NCBI RefSeq assembly: GCF_028290495.1
Contig: NZ_JAQGJT010000151.1
Span: 1-64,000 of the forward strand
Reading direction: 5' to 3'
DNA length: 64,000 bases
DNA from: Tardiphaga sp.
GTDB taxonomy: Bacteria > Pseudomonadota > Alphaproteobacteria > Rhizobiales > Xanthobacteraceae
How positions within the stretch are numbered: the first letter of the stretch is position 1; every line of letters starts with the position of its first letter. The translations under genes were made by a program, and so were the position numbers. The notes under the pieces are model-generated. The model did not search any database. It worked only from the letters and a program-made list of their open reading frames with translations, and was not told where the DNA came from. Shown piece by piece: positions 59,450-64,000 of this stretch.

Positions 59450-60340
59450 ATGGAAACGCGGGCGAACTTCGTCCTGATCGGAACTTTCACGCTGGCGGTG
59501 GTTGCCGCGGCGTTCGGCTTTGTCCTCTGGTTCCAGAATCTGCACTCGACCAAGCAGCGCGCTCCGCTGCGCATCGTGTTCGAAGGCTCTGCCTCCGGCC
59601 TGCGCAACGGCGGCAGCGTCACCTTCAACGGCATTCGGGTTGGCGAGGTGGTCTCGGTGAAGCTCGACAATCCGCGTCGCGTGGTCGCGCTGACGATGGT
59701 CGAGAACAGCGCGCCGATCCGCAAGGACACGTTGGTCGGCCTCGAATTCCAGGGACTGACCGGCGTTGCCGCGATCTCGCTGAAGGGCGGCGACGAGAGC
59801 GCGCCGGCTACCCCGCTGGATGCCGACGGCGTCCCCGTGCTCACCGCGGATCCGGATTCCGTGCAGGACATTTCACAGGCCATCAAGGCGACGCTGCTGA
59901 ACGTCAACCGCATGGTCAACGAGAACCAGGAGTCGCTGAAGAACTCGATGCGCAACGTCGAGACCTTTACCGCGACGCTGGCGCGCAACTCCGAAGTCAT
60001 CGACGGCATCATGCTGAAGATCGACAGCGTGATGGGCAAGACCGACGGGATCATGGGCAAGGCGGACAGCGTGGTGGCGCGCACCGACAACATCCTGCTC
60101 GGCCTCGATGCACTGGCCGGCGGCAAGGACGGCGGCGAACTCACGGCAGCCGTGAAATCGTTTCATGAGCTGACCGAGAATCTCGACAGGCGGTCCGGCG
60201 CACTGATCCTCGATGGCCGCCGCACGCTGAGCGATATCAGTCGCGCCGTGAATAATCTTGACCGCAACCCGACGCGTCTGCTGTTTGGCGCCGGCAACGG
60301 CAGCACGCCGGCCCCCGCGCCCGAGCAAAAACGGCGGTAG
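59450..60340 (+). CDS. mlaD: MCE-domain protein MlaD
   Basis: A 296-residue inner-membrane-anchored MCE protein. A single N-terminal helix (FVLIGTFTLAVVAAAFGFVLWF, about residues 6-27) is followed by one MCE domain (RIVFEGSASGLRNGGSVTFNG, GLEFQGLTGVAAISLKGG, about residues 40-120). A long, helical C-terminal part follows, with repeated DSVMGKTDGIMGKADSVVAR and a charged end. ATG at 59450 with GGAG upstream. It forms the lipid-binding hexamer with MlaE/F. No mlaC or lipoprotein gene follows. Confidence 0.9.
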   Translation: METRANFVLIGTFTLAVVAAAFGFVLWFQNLHSTKQRAPLRIVFEGSASGLRNGGSVTFNGIRVGEVVSVKLDNPRRVVALTMVENSAPIRKDTLVGLEFQGLTGVAAISLKGGDESAPATPLDADGVPVLTADPDSVQDISQAIKATLLNVNRMVNENQESLKNSMRNVETFTATLARNSEVIDGIMLKIDSVMGKTDGIMGKADSVVARTDNILLGLDALAGGKDGGELTAAVKSFHELTENLDRRSGALILDGRRTLSDISRAVNNLDRNPTRLLFGAGNGSTPAPAPEQKRR

Positions 60341-60361
60341 TGACCGGGGGGCGACGCATGG

Positions 60362-61246
60362 ATGGCATCTATGGATGACATGGACCGTCACACCATCGGC
60401 AATGGGCGCATCACCGCAACCATCAAGGCGGACGGCGCCGAACTCTGCTCGCTGAAGAATATCCACGGCCATGAAGTGATGTGGCAGGCCGGCCCCGAAT
60501 GGCCCCGCCACGCGCCCATCCTGTTTCCGATCGTCGGTCGCCTCAAGGGCGACGTGCTGCGTCACCGCGGCCAGTCCTATGCAATGACCCAGCACGGCTT
60601 CGCCAGGGACCAGCGCTTTGCCTGGGCCGGGCAGGGGCCGGCTTCCTGCGCGTTGTCGCTGAGCGACAATGAATCCAGTCGCGCCAGATATCCTTTCGCG
60701 TTTCGCCTCGACGTCGCTTACGCGACCGAAGGCGACTATCTCGTCATTCGCTACGCGATCACCAATAGCGGTGACGAGATGATGCCGGCCTCGATCGGCA
60801 CCCATCCGGCGTTCAACTGGCCGCTGGTCGCGGGCGCCGACAAGGAAGACCACAGCATCGTTTTCGGCGTGGCCGAGCCGGCGCCGATCCGCCGTCTCGA
60901 TGGTGGGCTGCTGCGTGCGCAGTCCGAACCCTCGCCGGTGCAGGGCGGCGCGCTGGCGCTGTCGGAGGCGCTGTTTGCCGAGGACGCTGTCATCATCGAC
61001 CAACTCGCCTCGACCTCGCTGAGCTATAGCGGGCCGGGTGGGCCGACCATTGCGATGGACTGGCAGGGTTTCCACGAACTCGGCATCTGGTCGAAGCCAT
61101 CCGGCGCGCCGTTTCTATGCATCGAGCCGTGGCAGGGCTGGGCGAGCCCCGCGGATTTCGACGGCGAATTCGCCGACAAGCCCGGCGTGATGCATATCGC
61201 GGCCGGGCAAACCCGCCATTTCGTGCAGCGCATTGGCTTTTTGTAG
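60362..61246 (+). CDS. Aldose 1-epimerase family protein (YeaD/GalM-like)
   Basis: A 294-residue beta-sandwich epimerase. Typical blocks are AELCSLKNIHGHEVMWQ, PILFPIVGRLKGD, MTQHGFARDQRF (first catalytic histidine), IGTHPAFNWPL (second histidine) and IEPWQGWASP (glutamate). This matches the LACX/GalM-related group acting on sugars or sugar phosphates. ATG at 60362; in-frame ATGs at 60371 and 60380 are possible. It lies 22 bp after mlaD but is probably functionally unrelated. Confidence 0.85.
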   Translation: MASMDDMDRHTIGNGRITATIKADGAELCSLKNIHGHEVMWQAGPEWPRHAPILFPIVGRLKGDVLRHRGQSYAMTQHGFARDQRFAWAGQGPASCALSLSDNESSRARYPFAFRLDVAYATEGDYLVIRYAITNSGDEMMPASIGTHPAFNWPLVAGADKEDHSIVFGVAEPAPIRRLDGGLLRAQSEPSPVQGGALALSEALFAEDAVIIDQLASTSLSYSGPGGPTIAMDWQGFHELGIWSKPSGAPFLCIEPWQGWASPADFDGEFADKPGVMHIAAGQTRHFVQRIGFL

Positions 61247-61300
61247 GCGCGGTTGGCGCTAATATTTCAGGTGCAAGCGTTGCCACGGGCGCCGTCTCTT

Positions 61301-61458
61301 TTCCCTCCCCCTTGCGGGGAGGGTGGCCGGCCGAAGGCCGGTCGGGTGGGGGTGCCGCAGGCGCCGGAGCCCGCGGCACTCCCACCCCGGCCTCCACTCC
61401 GAACGATGCTGTCGCATCGTCCTCCGTTCGGCCGACCCTCACTGCAAAGGGGAGGGAG
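61301..61458. repeat. GC-rich dispersed palindromic repeat
   Basis: CCCTCCCC (61303-61310) and GGGGAGGG (61449-61456) are the outer arms of a roughly 155-bp imperfect palindrome. Its inside contains GGGTGGGGGTGCC and its inverse GGCACTCCCACCC. Elements of this look are widespread between genes in rhizobial genomes. No gene is seen in this stretch. Confidence 0.75.
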
Positions 61459-61502
61459 ACCATTGGCCGCCGGGCGTCACACGTTTCCGACATCAACTAC
61501 AC

Positions 61503-61535
61503 AAAAAAACGGAGGCATCGCTGCCTCCGCTTTTT
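61503..61535. terminator. Bidirectional Rho-independent terminator
   Basis: Eight-bp stem CGGAGGCA (61510-61517) / TGCCTCCG (61522-61529) with loop TCGC, flanked by seven As on the left and five Ts on the right. It can stop both the aldose epimerase transcript (+) and the giant coiled-coil gene (-). Confidence 0.9.
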
Positions 61536-61555
61536 CGTTCTGATATGCGCCGAGC

Positions 61556-64000
61556 CTATCCGAGGCGTCCTGCGGAGTGCGCGAGCAGGGTGTAGACCAG
61601 CCCGGTTTCCGAGGTCAGGTGGCCGCGCAGCGCCGCCGGGCCGCGTTCGTCGCGGGCGACTTCGTCGAGCAGTCGTTCGAACTCGGTGATGTACCGGTCC
61701 ACCGTCTGCTTGAACGGGCGGTCGGAACGATACTTGCGGCTGACTTCGTCGAAGGCTTTCTGGCCAGCCGGCGTGTAGAGCCGCTTGCTGAAGGCCTTGC
61801 GCTCACCGCGCTGGTAGCGATCCCACATCTCGGCAGCCAGCGTGCGGTCCATCAGCCGGCCGATGTCGAGCGACAGCGACTCCAGCGGATTGGCCGAGGC
61901 TGCGGGCTGCGGAGCGGGCGCGCGGCGCTGCGGTTCGCGGTCTTCCTCGTCCTGGTCGGCGCGGCCGAGCAGGTCCGACAGCCAGCCATCGCGGCCCTGG
62001 TCGGAACCGGCGGGGGCCACCGGCGGCGCTTCGGTGCGGCGCGGGCTGCCGATATCCGGCATCGGCAGGCTCGACGCGCTGCCGATCGGGGCGCGAGGGG
62101 CGGGACGCGGCGCCGACTCTTGGCGTGCAACCGGTTCGCTGCGCGCGCTCTGTTCGCTACGCGAGCTCTGTTCGCTGCGCGAGCTTGCCGTCGCCATCAT
62201 GGGCTCTTCCTCACGCACCACGCTGGCGCGGTTGGTCGTGACCACGTCGACGCCGCGGCCGTGCCGGGCAACGATCCGGTTCAGCTCGGCCAATGCCTCG
62301 ATCTGGTCGACGATCACCTTGCGCATCTGCGCAGTGCTCTCGGCGGCCTCCTGCGGCATCTCGAACACGCCACGGCGCAATTCGCCGCGGGTGTTTTCCA
62401 GCTCGTTGTGCATCTCGGCAGCCATCGACTTCATGCTCGCCACCATCGAGGCGAACTTGTCGGCCGACTGCTTGAACATCGCATCGGCTTCCTGGGTGCC
62501 CTGCTGGTAGATCTCGTTCATCGACTGCGAGGTCAGGCGACGCTCTTCCTCGGCGGCCGTGCGCACAGCCTCGAACTGGCGGGTGATCGCCGTCGAGCCG
62601 GCGCCAGCGGTTTCGGCGACGATGCGGGCGATGTCGCGGGCGCGTTCTTCGGCCGCGGCCAGCGAGTCGTCGAGCAGGCCCGTGAAGCGGGTCAGGCGCT
62701 CATCGAGATCGTTGGTGCGCGCGTCGATGGTGGTGACCAGCGATTCCAGTGCGGACTTGCGTTCGTTGACCGAGACCGTGGTGTTGCGGTTGCTCTGTTC
62801 GACCAGGGCCGAGGCATCAACCAGCGCGCGGCCGTGGCTTTCGAATTCAGTCGACAGCGAGCCGAGATCTTCCAGCGCACGGGAGGTCTTGGTGGTGAAC
62901 ACCGTGAGCTGGTCTTCCAGCGTCTGCGTCGCCAGACCGTTGCGCGAGGTCACGTCGTTCATCGTCGACACGAAGTCGGCGACGCGGGTGACGAGTGCGC
63001 GCTCCAGCGAGTTGAGGTTGTCGTGGGCGCCGGTGAGGACTTCCTGCAGCAGGATGTTGCCCTCGCGCAGCCGCTCGAACAGAGCGACGGTGTCGGTGCG
63101 CAGGATCTTGCTGGTTTCCTGCATCTCGGTGACGGCCGCGATCGAAACCTGTCGCGACTGCTCGATGGCCGAGCGCGAGCTGGCTTCGAGATCCTTCAGC
63201 GACTTGTTGACGGCGCCGGAGGCCAGTTCGCCGGCGGTGGTGATGCTGCGGGCGACATCCGAGGAGTTGGTGACCATCGTCTGGGCGAAGGTCTGGCCGC
63301 GGCTCTCGATCGCCTTGAGCGCATCGGCGGTGACGCGGTCGATATCGACGGTGAGCTGATTGGCCTTGGAGCCCAGCGCATCGACCAGCGAACCGCGCTT
63401 GGCATCGACCATCTGCGACAGACGATCGGTCTGCTGCTGCACATAGGTGACGATCTCGTCGGTCTTGCCGGTCATCGTGGTGCCGAAGCTGCCCGAGGCG
63501 GCGAACACCGAACGCTCGATCTCCGACGACGTCGTCTTGATCTTGGTGGTGATCTCGTTGGAGACCGCGACCAGCGAGGTCTGCGCGGCAAGCGCGCTGG
63601 CCTGGATGTTCTCGGTGGTGTTGGCGGTGACGGCCGTCAGCGAACGCTCCATATCGGCGGAGATCGCCTTCATCTGGCTGGCGCTGTCTGCTGACGACGA
63701 GGTCAGCGAGACCTGCACTTCGCGGGCGCTGCCGAGGATCGCTGCGGCGGCGTCGGCGCCCGCAGCCGTCAGGCTGCGTTCGACGTCGGTGGCCAGTGAC
63801 TTGACCTGGCTGGTGGCATCCGCGGAAGCATTGACCAGCGTGGTCTGCGCTTCGCGGGCGCCAGCGACGATGGACTCGGCGGTAGCGTTGCCGGCGGCGG
63901 TAAGGCTGCGTTCGACATCCGCGGTGAGGTTGCGGACGTGGTCGGCGGCTTCGGTCGAGACCGCGGCCAGAGTGGACTGCGCTTCACGGGCGCTGGCGAT
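61556..64000 (-). CDS. Giant coiled-coil protein, C-terminal part; GPR/RgsE (growth pole ring)-like, partial
   Basis: The frame is open from the right edge to the stop at 61556, so at least 814 residues are here and the start is outside. The visible N-terminal stretch is made of about 44-residue repeats (...AREAQTTLVNASADATSQVK..., ...DVERSLTAAG...), a length of four 11-residue turns, as in apolipoprotein-like helices. A long alpha-helical region continues to about 440 residues before the end. Then comes a low-complexity segment (SSRSEQSSRSEQSARSEP) and a conserved globular tail (MWDRYQRGERKAFSKRLY). Rhizobiales GPR/RgsE proteins, which organise the growing pole, have this make-up. A GTG at 63718 is inside the gene, not its start. 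Confidence 0.75.
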   Translation of the reverse strand: MASAREAQSTLAAVSTEAADHVRNLTADVERSLTAAGNATAESIVAGAREAQTTLVNASADATSQVKSLATDVERSLTAAGADAAAAILGSAREVQVSLTSSSADSASQMKAISADMERSLTAVTANTTENIQASALAAQTSLVAVSNEITTKIKTTSSEIERSVFAASGSFGTTMTGKTDEIVTYVQQQTDRLSQMVDAKRGSLVDALGSKANQLTVDIDRVTADALKAIESRGQTFAQTMVTNSSDVARSITTAGELASGAVNKSLKDLEASSRSAIEQSRQVSIAAVTEMQETSKILRTDTVALFERLREGNILLQEVLTGAHDNLNSLERALVTRVADFVSTMNDVTSRNGLATQTLEDQLTVFTTKTSRALEDLGSLSTEFESHGRALVDASALVEQSNRNTTVSVNERKSALESLVTTIDARTNDLDERLTRFTGLLDDSLAAAEERARDIARIVAETAGAGSTAITRQFEAVRTAAEEERRLTSQSMNEIYQQGTQEADAMFKQSADKFASMVASMKSMAAEMHNELENTRGELRRGVFEMPQEAAESTAQMRKVIVDQIEALAELNRIVARHGRGVDVVTTNRASVVREEEPMMATASSRSEQSSRSEQSARSEPVARQESAPRPAPRAPIGSASSLPMPDIGSPRRTEAPPVAPAGSDQGRDGWLSDLLGRADQDEEDREPQRRAPAPQPAASANPLESLSLDIGRLMDRTLAAEMWDRYQRGERKAFSKRLYTPAGQKAFDEVSRKYRSDRPFKQTVDRYITEFERLLDEVARDERGPAALRGHLTSETGLVYTLLAHSAGRLG

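Noticed and set aside
61577..63694. Very long open frame (about 705 codons) on the plus strand opposite the giant coiled-coil gene
   Set aside because: It is the mirror of a GC-rich coding strand: it encodes arginine/glycine/histidine-rich sequence with no domain, while the minus strand shows clear helical repeats.
1..64000. CRISPR arrays, tRNA or rRNA genes, phage or integrative element ends
   Set aside because: No regularly spaced direct repeats, no cloverleaf I could recognise, no integrase or phage structural genes in the window.

Overview
The window is a chromosomal segment of a GC-rich alphaproteobacterium, most likely Bradyrhizobium or a close relative (Rhodopseudomonas, Afipia, Tardiphaga). 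I base this on four things: the globin-flavoprotein-nitrate reductase order known from Bradyrhizobium nitrate assimilation, a Rhodobacter/Rhizobiales-type phospholipid methyltransferase beside a PlcP/Agt lipid-remodelling pair, a very long GPR/RgsE-like coiled-coil protein, and dispersed GC-rich palindromes of the kind common in these genomes. I found no tRNA, rRNA, CRISPR array, insertion sequence, nod or nif gene.

Layout. 1-7.3 kb: purine nucleoside salvage and breakdown (BMP-type nucleoside ABC transporter, a divergent Tsx-like outer membrane protein, a purine/nucleoside deaminase, an allantoate-type amidohydrolase). 7.4-13.1 kb: a catabolic gene set of unknown substrate (carboxymuconolactone decarboxylase-like protein, beta-hydroxyacid dehydrogenase, DapA-family lyase, lone molybdenum-hydroxylase large subunit, zinc alcohol dehydrogenase). 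13.2-17.0 kb: a decayed dctA, an XRE regulator, a CubicO-type hydrolase and a hypothetical gene. 17.4-25.0 kb: nitrate import and assimilation (nrtABC, globin, flavoprotein, nasC). 25.2-28.3 kb: a carbohydrate ABC importer without its ATPase. 28.5-39.5 kb: a transporter-fused hybrid histidine kinase and its LuxR-type partner, divergent from a urea/short-chain-amide ABC transporter with formamidase (urtABCDE/fmd type). 39.8-50.0 kb: an aldo/keto reductase, a drug/metabolite transporter, an MHYT-GGDEF-EAL protein, an Lrp regulator with a divergent AceE-like E1 enzyme, a stand-alone RAM protein, thiD and a diheme cytochrome. 50.2-52.7 kb: membrane-lipid remodelling (pmtA, plcP, agt). 52.8-61.2 kb: threonine dehydratase, a hypothetical, an MFS carrier, a dipeptide epimerase, the Mla lipid transporter and an aldose epimerase. 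61.6-64 kb: the C-terminal part of a giant coiled-coil protein that runs off the right edge.

How it fits together. Nitrogen scavenging dominates: purines, nitrate and formamide/urea each have an importer next to the enzyme that uses the substrate. The most interesting candidates are (1) the NCS1-permease/Cys-rich/histidine-kinase fusion plus LuxR regulator facing the amide operon across a 161-bp gap that holds a 39-bp dyad, and (2) a plcP-agt pair preceded by a 7-4-7 direct repeat that looks like a PhoB box. Functions come from recognising motifs and gene order by eye. No database search was possible, and start codons chosen by ribosome-binding-site inspection are marked as such.
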